In this document: one piece after another, positions 26,052 through 34,094 of the stretch
How positions within the stretch are numbered: position 1 is the first letter of the stretch
Layout: each line of letters opens with the position of its first letter
Assembly: GCA_018265615.1 (NCBI GenBank)
Contig: JABLYX010000009.1
Span: 1-64,000, forward strand
Direction of reading: 5' to 3'
Source: Lentisphaeria bacterium
GTDB taxonomy: Bacteria > Verrucomicrobiota > Lentisphaeria > Victivallales > Victivallaceae
DNA: 64,000 nt
Notes under the pieces: model-generated
Told to the model about the DNA's origin: nothing
Seen by the model: the letters and a program-made list of their open reading frames with translations, nothing else
Database searches by the model: none
Program-made: the position numbers and the translations under genes

Positions 26052-27223
26052 AACCGATTCTTTATCTTGAGGGAGCTTCGGGGATTTCCGGTGATATGAC
26101 GGTGGCGGCCCTGCTCGATCTCGGCGGCAGCCGGGAAAAGCTCGACGCCGTGCTGAACAGCCTGAAGCTCGACGGCTTTCACTATGCCGTGTCGTGGAAA
26201 AAATCATACTGGATTTCCGGCTGTGATTTCGACGTTCATCTGCACGAGCATGAACATGAACATCACCATGAACACCGGAACCTCGCCGATGTCTATGCGG
26301 TGATCGACCGGGGCCACATGACGGAGCGCGCCCGCGAACTGGCGAAGAAGATTTTCCGCATCGTCGCGGAAGCGGAGGCCAAAGCGCACGGCTGCCCGGT
26401 TGAGGAAGTGCATTTTCACGAAGTCGGCGCGGTCGATTCGATCGTGGACATCGTTGCCGCGTCGGTACTGGTCGACGATCTCGGCATCACGGAATGCGTG
26501 GTCACCGGGCTTGCCGAGGGGAGCGGTTTCGTCCGCTGTCAACACGGCGAGCTGCCGGTACCGGTTCCGGCGGTGCTGAATATCGCTGCGGGGCACGGCA
26601 TTGCGTTGCGTCCGGCCGCCGTATCCGGCGAGATGGTCACGCCGACCGGGATCGCCATCGCCGCCGCGCTCCGCACCCGGAGTGAGCTTCCGAAAGAATA
26701 TACGGTTGCCGAAGTCGGCATCGGTCTCGGCAAGCGCGATTTGGGACGCGCAAACATCCTTCGGGCGATGCTGCTGGAAGAAAAAGCCGATCCGGAACGG
26801 ATTTATGTGGTGGAGAGCAATATCGACGATTCGACCGGCGAAATGCTGGGTTATGCGATGGAGAAGCTGATGGCGGCCGGAGCGCGCGATGCGCATTTCC
26901 TGCCGTGCTTCATGAAGAAGAACCGTCCGGCGTATCTGCTGCGGGTGATCGTTCCGGAAGCGTTCCTGCCGAAAATCGAAGCGGTGATCTTCGAAACGAC
27001 CACCACCATCGGCTTGCGGAAATTCCCGGTGCAGCGGAGCTGTATGGAATACCGGGAGATGGACATCACGCTGCCGTTCGGAACCGTCCGGGCGAAAAGA
27101 TGCAACTGGAACGGCATTGTGCGATGCTATCCAGAATATGAGAGCGTGAAAGAACTTTCCGAAGCATCCGGAATCGATTTCCGCACGGTGTTCGAACGGG
27201 CGAGACAGGCGGCGGAGGCATGA
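26048..27223 (+). CDS. larC: LarC, nickel insertion enzyme for the pincer cofactor
   Basis: A 391-residue protein that begins LYLEGASGISGDMTVAALLD and carries the nickel-binding histidine-rich stretch HLHEHEHEHHHEHR (about 64-77). VHFHEVGAVDSIVDIV and ESNIDDSTGEMLGYAM follow. LarC (a CTP-dependent cyclometallase) inserts Ni into the pincer nucleotide. Here it is one continuous frame, unlike the programmed-frameshift larC1/larC2 arrangement known in Lactobacillus plantarum. Coupled to larB by ATGA overlap and to larE by a 1-bp gap. Confidence 0.93.
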   Translation: MKPILYLEGASGISGDMTVAALLDLGGSREKLDAVLNSLKLDGFHYAVSWKKSYWISGCDFDVHLHEHEHEHHHEHRNLADVYAVIDRGHMTERARELAKKIFRIVAEAEAKAHGCPVEEVHFHEVGAVDSIVDIVAASVLVDDLGITECVVTGLAEGSGFVRCQHGELPVPVPAVLNIAAGHGIALRPAAVSGEMVTPTGIAIAAALRTRSELPKEYTVAEVGIGLGKRDLGRANILRAMLLEEKADPERIYVVESNIDDSTGEMLGYAMEKLMAAGARDAHFLPCFMKKNRPAYLLRVIVPEAFLPKIEAVIFETTTTIGLRKFPVQRSCMEYREMDITLPFGTVRAKRCNWNGIVRCYPEYESVKELSEASGIDFRTVFERARQAAEA

Positions 27224-27224
27224 T

Positions 27225-28043
27225 ATGCTCCAATATGAAAAACTGAAGAAATTTCTGCGGGAGCGGGCGAAAGGCGGTATTGCGCTCGCCTTTTCCGGCG
27301 GCACGGACAGTTCGCTGCTGCTTGCCGTCCTAAAGGAACTGCATGAGGAAGAGCCGTTTCCACTGCTCGCATTGACCATGCACTCCATCTTTCAGCGCCC
27401 CGAGGAGCTGGACGAGGTGCAGGAAACAACCCGGCAAGCCGGAATCGAACTGAAGCTCTTCGGCTGCGATCCATTGTCCATTCCGGAGGTCAAGTACAAT
27501 CCGCCGGACCGCTGTTACTGGTGCAAACGCTATATCTTCTCGGAGCTGCGCGATTACGCTGACAGCAGGGGGATTTCGACGCTGATCGACGGAACCAATG
27601 CCGACGACCGGAAAAGTTACCGGCCCGGCCTGGCCGCCCTGGCTGAAATGCAGGTGCTTTCCCCGCTGGCGGAGCTCGGCATCACCAAGGCGGAAGTCCG
27701 CAAAATGGCGGCATTGCTGAATCTGGAATGTGCGGAAAAACCTTCCGTGCCCTGCATGGCAACCCGGTTCGAATACGGGACGCTGCTGACGGAGGAGTTG
27801 ATCCGGAATGTCATTGACGGGGAAGAGCTGATCCGGAAAATCGTTCCGGCGGCGGACGACATCCGGCTCCGGGTTCACGCTTCGATCGCCCGAATCGAAG
27901 CGGCAAAGGAGTTCATCGCGGAGCTGGCCGTCTATCATGATGAAATCGCCGCCGGACTTAGAAAACTCGGATTTCAATTTGTGACTCTTGATCTGGAAGG
28001 CTTCCGTTCCGGAAGCATGGATCAGATGAATAACAACCAATAG
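27225..28043 (+). CDS. larE: LarE, sulfur-insertion enzyme for the pincer cofactor
   Basis: A 272-residue PP-loop ATPase (LAFSGGTDSSLL, residues 24-30), which adenylates and thiolates the pyridinium dicarboxylate. It has three candidate cysteines: C97 and C100 in PDRCYWCKRY and C177 in SVPCMATR. The last corresponds in position to the sacrificial Cys of lactobacillar LarE. The three-cysteine pattern is that of LarE proteins reported to hold a 4Fe-4S cluster and so act catalytically; assigning that type here is inference. Completes the set larB-C-E; no larA is in the window. Confidence 0.92.
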   Translation: MLQYEKLKKFLRERAKGGIALAFSGGTDSSLLLAVLKELHEEEPFPLLALTMHSIFQRPEELDEVQETTRQAGIELKLFGCDPLSIPEVKYNPPDRCYWCKRYIFSELRDYADSRGISTLIDGTNADDRKSYRPGLAALAEMQVLSPLAELGITKAEVRKMAALLNLECAEKPSVPCMATRFEYGTLLTEELIRNVIDGEELIRKIVPAADDIRLRVHASIARIEAAKEFIAELAVYHDEIAAGLRKLGFQFVTLDLEGFRSGSMDQMNNNQ

Positions 28044-28050
28044 GAGGTGT

Positions 28051-28272
28051 ATGATGTCACTCGGATTTACAGAAATCATCCTGATCGCGCTGTTCGTCCT
28101 GCTTATCTTCGGAGCCAAACGGATTCCGGAGCTGGCCCGCGCCATGGGGCGCGCATCGTATGAATTCAAAAAAGCGAAAACCGCGCTTACGACCGAAAGT
28201 CATGAGCTGATGGACGCGGCGGAAAAAGCCGCCGAAAACGAAGAGGAAAAAGAAGAGAAACGCGACGCATGA
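28051..28272 (+). CDS. tatA: TatA/E twin-arginine translocase subunit
   Basis: A 73-residue protein with the TatA layout: a short N-terminal helix (FTEIILIALFVLLIFGAK), the hinge motif FGAKRIPELARAMGRA and an amphipathic helix (EFKKAKTAL), then an acidic/basic tail. AGGAGG precedes ATG 28051. Its stop overlaps the tatC ATG. Forms the protein-conducting pore for folded Tat substrates, of which four are encoded immediately downstream. Confidence 0.92.
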   Translation: MMSLGFTEIILIALFVLLIFGAKRIPELARAMGRASYEFKKAKTALTTESHELMDAAEKAAENEEEKEEKRDA

Positions 28273-28997
28273 ACGACTCCGAAAACACCCTGATCGCCCA
28301 TCTGGACGCGCTGCGCCGGACACTGATCCGGTGTGTCGCGGCGACGGCGATCCTGTACCCGGCCGGATACCTGATTTCGCCATATGTCATCACTGCGCTG
28401 GTGCAGTGGAGTTTTCCGGAATCGGTCGGAAAGCTGCACTACTTTGCGCCGATGGAGGTGTTCTGGGTTCAGCTCAAGCTGGCGCTGATTCTGGCGTTGG
28501 TGCTGGCGTACCCGTGGAACGTGCTGCAAGTCTGGCGTTTCCTGCTCCCGGCGCTTTATGACGGGGAGCGGCGGGTGCTCGGTTGGTGGATTGTTTTCTC
28601 GTCGGTGCTGTTTTTCGGCGGCGTGGCGTTCTGCACGGGAGTGATCCTGCCGATGCTGATGAGCTTCTCCGGAGGTTTCGCCACGCCCGAACTCCAGCCG
28701 ATCCTCGGGTTGGCGAACTTCCTGAACCTCGCCGGCTGGCTGATGCTGGCCTTCGGCTTGATGTTTCAGTCGCCGATCGCGGTGCTGCTGGCGGTGCGCT
28801 TCGGCGTGATCTCCTCGGCGTCGCTGAAAAAGAAACGTCCGTACATCATGACGGCGATCCTGATCGTCGCCGCCATCCTGACCCCGCCGGATATCGTCAG
28901 CCAGGTGATGCTCGCGGTTCCGACCTGGCTGCTGTTCGAGCTCGGACTTCTTTTGTCGGGGAAAATGGAAAAACAACAGAAAATGGAGATCGTATGA
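28269..28997 (+). CDS. tatC: TatC twin-arginine translocase receptor subunit
   Basis: A 242-residue protein with six predicted helices and TatC signatures: HLDALRRTLIRCV at the N-terminus, FAPMEVFWVQLKLAL, LAYPWNVLQVWRFLLPAL, and TPPDIVSQVMLAVPTWLLFELG. TatC reads the twin-arginine leader. The gene is coupled to tatA and to the first Tat-leader AKR by ATGA overlaps, so translocase and cargo are translated from one message. Confidence 0.93.
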   Translation: MNDSENTLIAHLDALRRTLIRCVAATAILYPAGYLISPYVITALVQWSFPESVGKLHYFAPMEVFWVQLKLALILALVLAYPWNVLQVWRFLLPALYDGERRVLGWWIVFSSVLFFGGVAFCTGVILPMLMSFSGGFATPELQPILGLANFLNLAGWLMLAFGLMFQSPIAVLLAVRFGVISSASLKKKRPYIMTAILIVAAILTPPDIVSQVMLAVPTWLLFELGLLLSGKMEKQQKMEIV

Positions 28998-30232
28998 ACA
29001 GACGCGATTTTTTGAAAAGCGCGGCGACGGTCGTCGCATTGGGCGCGGCGGGCGGTCTGATCACGGCCAGATGCAGCGCGGAAAACAAGGTTCCGGTCAA
29101 GCCGCGCGGACCGCAGCTGACGCGGAGACGTTATAAGAATACGGATCTGATGCTGCCGCTGCTGGGGTTCGGTACCATGAGGCTGCCTCAAAAGCGCGGC
29201 GGAATCGACTATGACGCCGCACGGCAGATGGTGGACCGGGCGATGGAGGCCGGACTCAACTACTTCGATACCGCCTGGCCCTATCACGGCGGCGAAAGCG
29301 AAAACTTCGTCGGTGACGCATTGCGGAAGTATCCGCGCGATTCCTATTATCTTGCCGACAAACTGCCGGTCTGGTCGATCGGAAGTGTCCGGGAAGCGGA
29401 ACGGATCTTTGAGCGTCAGTTGCGGAAGTGCCGGACGGAGTATTTCGATTTCTATTTGCTCCATGCCCTGAACAGCTCCGGCTGGCGAACGGTTCAGGAG
29501 CATAAGCTTTTTGAATTCGCCGAGCGGATGCGGCGGGAAGGGAAAATCCGCCGCATCGGTTTCTCCTTTCACGACAGCCCCGAACTGCTGAACACGATCG
29601 CCTCCGCGCATCCGTGGGATTTCGTGCTTTTGCAGATCAACTATCTGGACTGGTATCAATACCGCTCCCGCGAACAGTATGAGATCGCCACGAGACTCGG
29701 GATTCCGGTGATGGTCATGGAGCCCTTGCGCGGCGGCACGCTCGCTTCGCTCACTCCCGCGGCGGCGAAGATTCTCAAGGCGGCGGTTCCGGAGGCCGGT
29801 GTCGCGTCATGGGCGTTCCGCTATGTCGCGTCGCTGCCGAACGTGATCACCGTACTGAGCGGCATGTCCGAAATGGCGCATCTGGAGGAAAACATCGGGA
29901 CCTTCGCGCCGTTCAAGCCGCTGACCGACCGGGAACGGCTGATGCTCGATTCGGCGCTGGCGGCGTACCGGCAAACGGATTCCATCCCCTGTACCGCCTG
30001 CGGCTACTGCATCCCGTGTCCTGTCGGGGTGGAGATCCCGCGGATCTTCGGGGCATATAATCAATATAAAATCAGCGGGGATCGGGAAACGCTGACAAAA
30101 ACTCTGGCCGCTCTGCCCGCAAAAGGCGGTCCGGCAGCCTGTGTGAACTGCGGACAATGCGTTACGCATTGTCCGCAGAAAATCAATATTCCGGAGCAAC
30201 TGAAAAAAATACAAAAGGAGCTGCAGGGATGA
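28994..30232 (+). CDS. Tat-exported aldo/keto reductase with C-terminal ferredoxin domain (1 of 4)
   Basis: A 412-residue protein. Leader NRRDFLKSAATVVALGAAGG; AKR barrel with Asp/Tyr in FDTAWPYHGG, Lys in YLADKLPV and His in YLLHALN. The C-terminal ferredoxin-like segment has CTACGYCIPCPVGV and CVNCGQCVTHCPQKI. The start overlaps the tatC stop (ATGA). AKRs normally use NADPH; the attached 4Fe-4S sites and Tat leader suggest electron supply from a ferredoxin-type partner outside the cytoplasm, plausibly the polyferredoxin at 24047. That link is inference. Confidence 0.87.
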   Translation: MNRRDFLKSAATVVALGAAGGLITARCSAENKVPVKPRGPQLTRRRYKNTDLMLPLLGFGTMRLPQKRGGIDYDAARQMVDRAMEAGLNYFDTAWPYHGGESENFVGDALRKYPRDSYYLADKLPVWSIGSVREAERIFERQLRKCRTEYFDFYLLHALNSSGWRTVQEHKLFEFAERMRREGKIRRIGFSFHDSPELLNTIASAHPWDFVLLQINYLDWYQYRSREQYEIATRLGIPVMVMEPLRGGTLASLTPAAAKILKAAVPEAGVASWAFRYVASLPNVITVLSGMSEMAHLEENIGTFAPFKPLTDRERLMLDSALAAYRQTDSIPCTACGYCIPCPVGVEIPRIFGAYNQYKISGDRETLTKTLAALPAKGGPAACVNCGQCVTHCPQKINIPEQLKKIQKELQG

Positions 30233-31530
30233 ACAGACGTGATTTTCTGAAAAGCGCCCTGACCATCGCGGCGTTCGCTCCGGTTACCCGTCTTGCCGCG
30301 AAAGCCGGCGCAGACGGTGACAGGAGTTCGGACAGCGCGGCTGGCGCGCAGGTAACCCGTCGCCGCTATAACGGCACGGCATTGACGCTTCCCCTGCTCG
30401 GATTCGGGATGATGCGGCTGCCGCGCCTCGACCCGGAGAAACCCGACATCGACGAAGCCGTCGCGCAGAAAATGGTGGACCGCGCCATGGCGGCGGGCGT
30501 CAATTATTTCGACACTGCCTATCCGTATCACAGCGGTCTGAGCGAAACGTTCGTCGGAAAGGCGTTGAAGAAATATCCCCGGGATTCCTATTTCATCGCT
30601 ACCAAGATGTGGCCGCAGCTCCTGAAAACGGAAGCAGATGTTGACAGAATGTTCCAGCATCAGCTTCAGAAGCTTCAGACGGACTACATTGATTTCTACC
30701 TGATTCATGCGCTCGACAAGCGCTTGTGGCCGAAGGCGAAACAGTTGAAAGTCCATGAATATCTGCAAAAACAGAAAGAGGCGGGAAAAATCCGGCATCT
30801 CGGTTTTTCGTTCCACGACGAACCGGAAGTGCTTGCGGAAATCGTCAAAGACCGTCAATGGGATTTCGCCCAGATCCAACTGAACTATGTCGATTGGGAG
30901 CTCTACCGTTCCCGTGAACAGTATGAAATCCTCACCAGAGCCGGAATTCCGGTCGTGGTGATGGAGCCGTTGCGCGGTTCTTCGCTGGCGACGCTGACGC
31001 CGAAGTGCCTCGAAATTTTCAAAAAAGCAAACCCGGAAGCCAGTGCGGCAAGCTGGGCGCTCCGCTATGTCGGAAGCCTGCCGAATGTATTGGTCGTGCT
31101 TTCCGGCATGACGCTCCCGGAGCATCTGGAGGACAATATCCGGACCTTCACGAATTTCCGTCCGCTCTCCGATGCGGAACGCCGGACCGTCGCGGAAGTC
31201 AACCGGGTCTACCACAACTCCGGAGCAGTTCCGTGTACGAACTGCAAATACTGCATGCCGTGTCCGGTCGGTGTGGAAATTCCGCGCATTTTCGGCCTTT
31301 ACAACAGCTATAAGACCAGCGGGGACTACCGCCGCCGCTTCGGACGTATCTACGCCGAATTCGAACCGGACGCCATGGCTTCCGCCTGCGTGGATTGCGG
31401 AGCGTGCCTGAAAAAGTGCCCGCAGCACATCAATATTCCGGCGGAGTTGAAAAAGATTCATGCGGAATACGAGGAACGCTCGAAAAAGGCGGCATTCCTT
31501 TGGAATGACGTAACCGAACATCTGGCATAG
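30229..31530 (+). CDS. Tat-exported aldo/keto reductase with ferredoxin domain (2 of 4)
   Basis: A 433-residue protein. Leader NRRDFLKSALTIAAFAPV; tetrad residues in FDTAYPYHSG, FIATKMWPQ and YLIHALD; clusters CTNCKYCMPCPVGV and CVDCGACLKKCPQHI. Its ATG overlaps the previous stop. A PDID insertion after the first strand and a longer C-terminal tail distinguish it from copy 1. Confidence 0.87.
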   Translation: MNRRDFLKSALTIAAFAPVTRLAAKAGADGDRSSDSAAGAQVTRRRYNGTALTLPLLGFGMMRLPRLDPEKPDIDEAVAQKMVDRAMAAGVNYFDTAYPYHSGLSETFVGKALKKYPRDSYFIATKMWPQLLKTEADVDRMFQHQLQKLQTDYIDFYLIHALDKRLWPKAKQLKVHEYLQKQKEAGKIRHLGFSFHDEPEVLAEIVKDRQWDFAQIQLNYVDWELYRSREQYEILTRAGIPVVVMEPLRGSSLATLTPKCLEIFKKANPEASAASWALRYVGSLPNVLVVLSGMTLPEHLEDNIRTFTNFRPLSDAERRTVAEVNRVYHNSGAVPCTNCKYCMPCPVGVEIPRIFGLYNSYKTSGDYRRRFGRIYAEFEPDAMASACVDCGACLKKCPQHINIPAELKKIHAEYEERSKKAAFLWNDVTEHLA

Positions 31531-31550
31531 AATATGAGGAGAAAAGACAA

Positions 31551-32846
31551 ATGAACAGACGCGAATTTCTGAAGAACGCCCTGACCGTCGCGGCACTCGC
31601 CCCTGTCACGAACATCATGGCCAAAGAGGGTCCGGACGGCGATAAATCGTCGGAAGGCAAAGGGAAACAGATCACCCGCCGCCGTTACAAAAATACCAGT
31701 CTGACCGTGCCTCTGCTCGGCTTCGGCATGATGCGTCTGCCGCGCATTTCTCCGGAGAAGCCGGACATCGACTACGCCACCGCCGAAAAGCAGATCGCCC
31801 GCGCGATGGAGGTCGGGCTCAACTATTTCGACACCGCTTATTTCTATCACAACGGGCTGAGCGAAAAATGCGCCGGGGACCTGCTGACTGAATATCCGCG
31901 CGATTCCTACTACCTCGTGAGCAAGATGCCGGTGCGCGCGCTGAAAAATGAGGCCGATGTGGAACGTATCTGGAATGAACAGCTCGCCAGATGCAAGGCG
32001 GACTATTTCGACTTTTATCTCGTCCACAATCTGAACAAGGACCGCTGGGAGGATACGAAGCGCTTCCATGTCTATGAGTTCCTGAAGAAAAAGCAGGAAG
32101 AAGGTAAAATCCGCAAGCTCGGCTTCTCGTTCCACGACGAACCGGAAACCCTGAAAGTCATTGCCGAAGCGTACCCGTGGGACTTCGCGCAGATTCAGCT
32201 CAATTATCTCGACTGGACGCTTTACCGTTCGAAGGAACAGTATGAGCTCCTGACGAAACTCGGCATTCCGGTTGTCATCATGGAGCCGCTGCGCGGCGGG
32301 GCGCTTGCCACGCTGAACAAAGAAGCAACGGAAATCTTCAAGCAGGCGAATCCGGATGTCAGTGTCGCCTCGTGGGCGCTGCGCTATGCGGCAAGCCTGC
32401 CGAACGTGCTTTGCGTGTTAAGCGGCATGACCCTGACCGAGCACCTCGAGGACAACATCAGAACCTTTACCGATTTCAAACCGCTGACCGACGCCGAGCG
32501 GAAAACCGTCGAAGCGGCGCTGGCGGCTTACCGAAAATCCGGCGCGATTCCGTGCACGGAATGCCGTTACTGCACGCCGTGTCCGGTCGGAGTTGATATC
32601 CCGCGCATCTTCGGACTTTACAATCAGTATAAAACCAGCGGCAACTTTTTCCATTTTCAGCTGGTTTACGACAAAATGACCGGGGATGAAAAGGCCTCCG
32701 CCTGTGTGAACTGCGGCGTTTGCCTGAAAAAATGTCCGCAGAAGATCGATATTCCCGAACAGTTGAAGACAATCGAAACGGAGTTCAAGCAGGCAGGCGG
32801 CAGGCAGGCCATGTTCTGGACCCCGAACGACGAACGGTATGTATAA
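31551..32846 (+). CDS. Tat-exported aldo/keto reductase with ferredoxin domain (3 of 4)
   Basis: A 431-residue protein. Leader NRREFLKNALTVAALAPV; tetrad in FDTAYFYHNG, YLVSKMPVR and YLVHNLN; clusters CTECRYCTPCPVGV and CVNCGVCLKKCPQKI. AGGAG precedes ATG 31551. Most similar to copy 2 (shared LPRISPEKPDID-type insertion and FW-N-E C-terminus), so these two are probably the most recent duplicates of the array. Confidence 0.87.
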   Translation: MNRREFLKNALTVAALAPVTNIMAKEGPDGDKSSEGKGKQITRRRYKNTSLTVPLLGFGMMRLPRISPEKPDIDYATAEKQIARAMEVGLNYFDTAYFYHNGLSEKCAGDLLTEYPRDSYYLVSKMPVRALKNEADVERIWNEQLARCKADYFDFYLVHNLNKDRWEDTKRFHVYEFLKKKQEEGKIRKLGFSFHDEPETLKVIAEAYPWDFAQIQLNYLDWTLYRSKEQYELLTKLGIPVVIMEPLRGGALATLNKEATEIFKQANPDVSVASWALRYAASLPNVLCVLSGMTLTEHLEDNIRTFTDFKPLTDAERKTVEAALAAYRKSGAIPCTECRYCTPCPVGVDIPRIFGLYNQYKTSGNFFHFQLVYDKMTGDEKASACVNCGVCLKKCPQKIDIPEQLKTIETEFKQAGGRQAMFWTPNDERYV

Positions 32847-32858
32847 AGGAGAAATCGT

Positions 32859-34094
32859 ATGGACAGACGTGATTTTCTGAAAAGTGCCCTGACCGTTGCC
32901 GCCCTCGGCTCGGTGGCGAGGCTGGCGGGGCAGGAGGCCGGCATGGACCGAGGCCGGCCATCGAACGGCGCCGAGACGCAGGTGACCCGCCGCCGATACA
33001 AAGATACGGATATGACGCTGCCGCTGCTCGGATTCGGGCTGATGCGGCTCCCCGAAAAGGACGGGAAAGTGGATCGCGCAACCGCGCAGACGATGGTGGA
33101 CCGCGCCATGGCGGCGGGGTGCAACTACTTCGACACCGCCTACATGTACCACGACGGCGAAAGCGAGACGTTCGCCGGGGACGCGCTGTCGAAGTATCCG
33201 CGCGATTCCTACTGTCTGACTACGAAAATGCCGACGCCGATGCTGAAAACCGATGCGGATCTCGAACGGATCTTCGACGAGCAGCTTCGGCGGACGAAGG
33301 CCGGATATTTCGATTTTTATCTGATGCACTGGCTCAACGCGGCTCATTGGGAGATCGCGGAACGGCTTGGGCTCTATGATTTCATGAAGAAAAAACAAGC
33401 GGAGGGGAAAATCCGCCGGATCGGTTTCTCCTATCACGGCGAGCCGGAGATACTGGAAAAGATCGCCAAAGCGCATCCGTGGGATATCGCCCAGATTCAG
33501 CTCAACTATCTGGACTGGGAGCTTTGCCGCTCGGGGGAACAGTATGAGGTCCTGACGAAGCTCGGCATTCCGGTTCTGGTGATGGAGCCGCTGAAGGGCG
33601 GCACGCTGGTCAACCTGACCCCGGAAGCGAAGAAAATCTTCGAACAGGCCGATCCGTCCGCAGGCACCGCCTCGTGGGGACTGCGTTACGTCGCCAGTCT
33701 GCCGAATGTTCAGGTGGTTCTCTCCGGCATGTCCGCCCCGGACCAGATGGCGGATAACCTCAAGACCTTTACTCCGCTTAAGCCGCTTTCCGATGCGGAA
33801 CGCGCCACGGTTGCCGAGGCGTTGGCGGCTTACCGCAAATCCGGCGCGGTTCCGTGTACCGCCTGCCGTTATTGCGCACCGTGTCCGGTCGGCGTGGACA
33901 TTCCCCGCAACCTCGCGCTGCACAATCAGGTGAAAGGGGGATTGCCGCTCTTTCACGCCAAACTCGTGTATGACGCGATGCCGGAGGATCAGCGCGCTTC
34001 GGCCTGTGTCAACTGCGGCGTGTGCCTGAGAAAGTGTCCGCAGAAAATCGCCATTCCAACTTTCATGAAACAGATCGCGGAGGTGTTCAAATGA
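32859..34094 (+). CDS. Tat-exported aldo/keto reductase with ferredoxin domain (4 of 4)
   Basis: A 411-residue protein. Leader DRRDFLKSALTVAALGSV; tetrad in FDTAYMYHDG, CLTTKMPTP and YLMHWLN; clusters CTACRYCAPCPVGV and CVNCGVCLRKCPQKI. AAAGGAG precedes ATG 32859; its stop overlaps the next start (ATGA). Divergence among the four copies lies mainly in the leader, loop regions and C-terminal tail, while the cysteines are invariant. This argues for selection on cluster binding. Confidence 0.87.
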   Translation: MDRRDFLKSALTVAALGSVARLAGQEAGMDRGRPSNGAETQVTRRRYKDTDMTLPLLGFGLMRLPEKDGKVDRATAQTMVDRAMAAGCNYFDTAYMYHDGESETFAGDALSKYPRDSYCLTTKMPTPMLKTDADLERIFDEQLRRTKAGYFDFYLMHWLNAAHWEIAERLGLYDFMKKKQAEGKIRRIGFSYHGEPEILEKIAKAHPWDIAQIQLNYLDWELCRSGEQYEVLTKLGIPVLVMEPLKGGTLVNLTPEAKKIFEQADPSAGTASWGLRYVASLPNVQVVLSGMSAPDQMADNLKTFTPLKPLSDAERATVAEALAAYRKSGAVPCTACRYCAPCPVGVDIPRNLALHNQVKGGLPLFHAKLVYDAMPEDQRASACVNCGVCLRKCPQKIAIPTFMKQIAEVFK

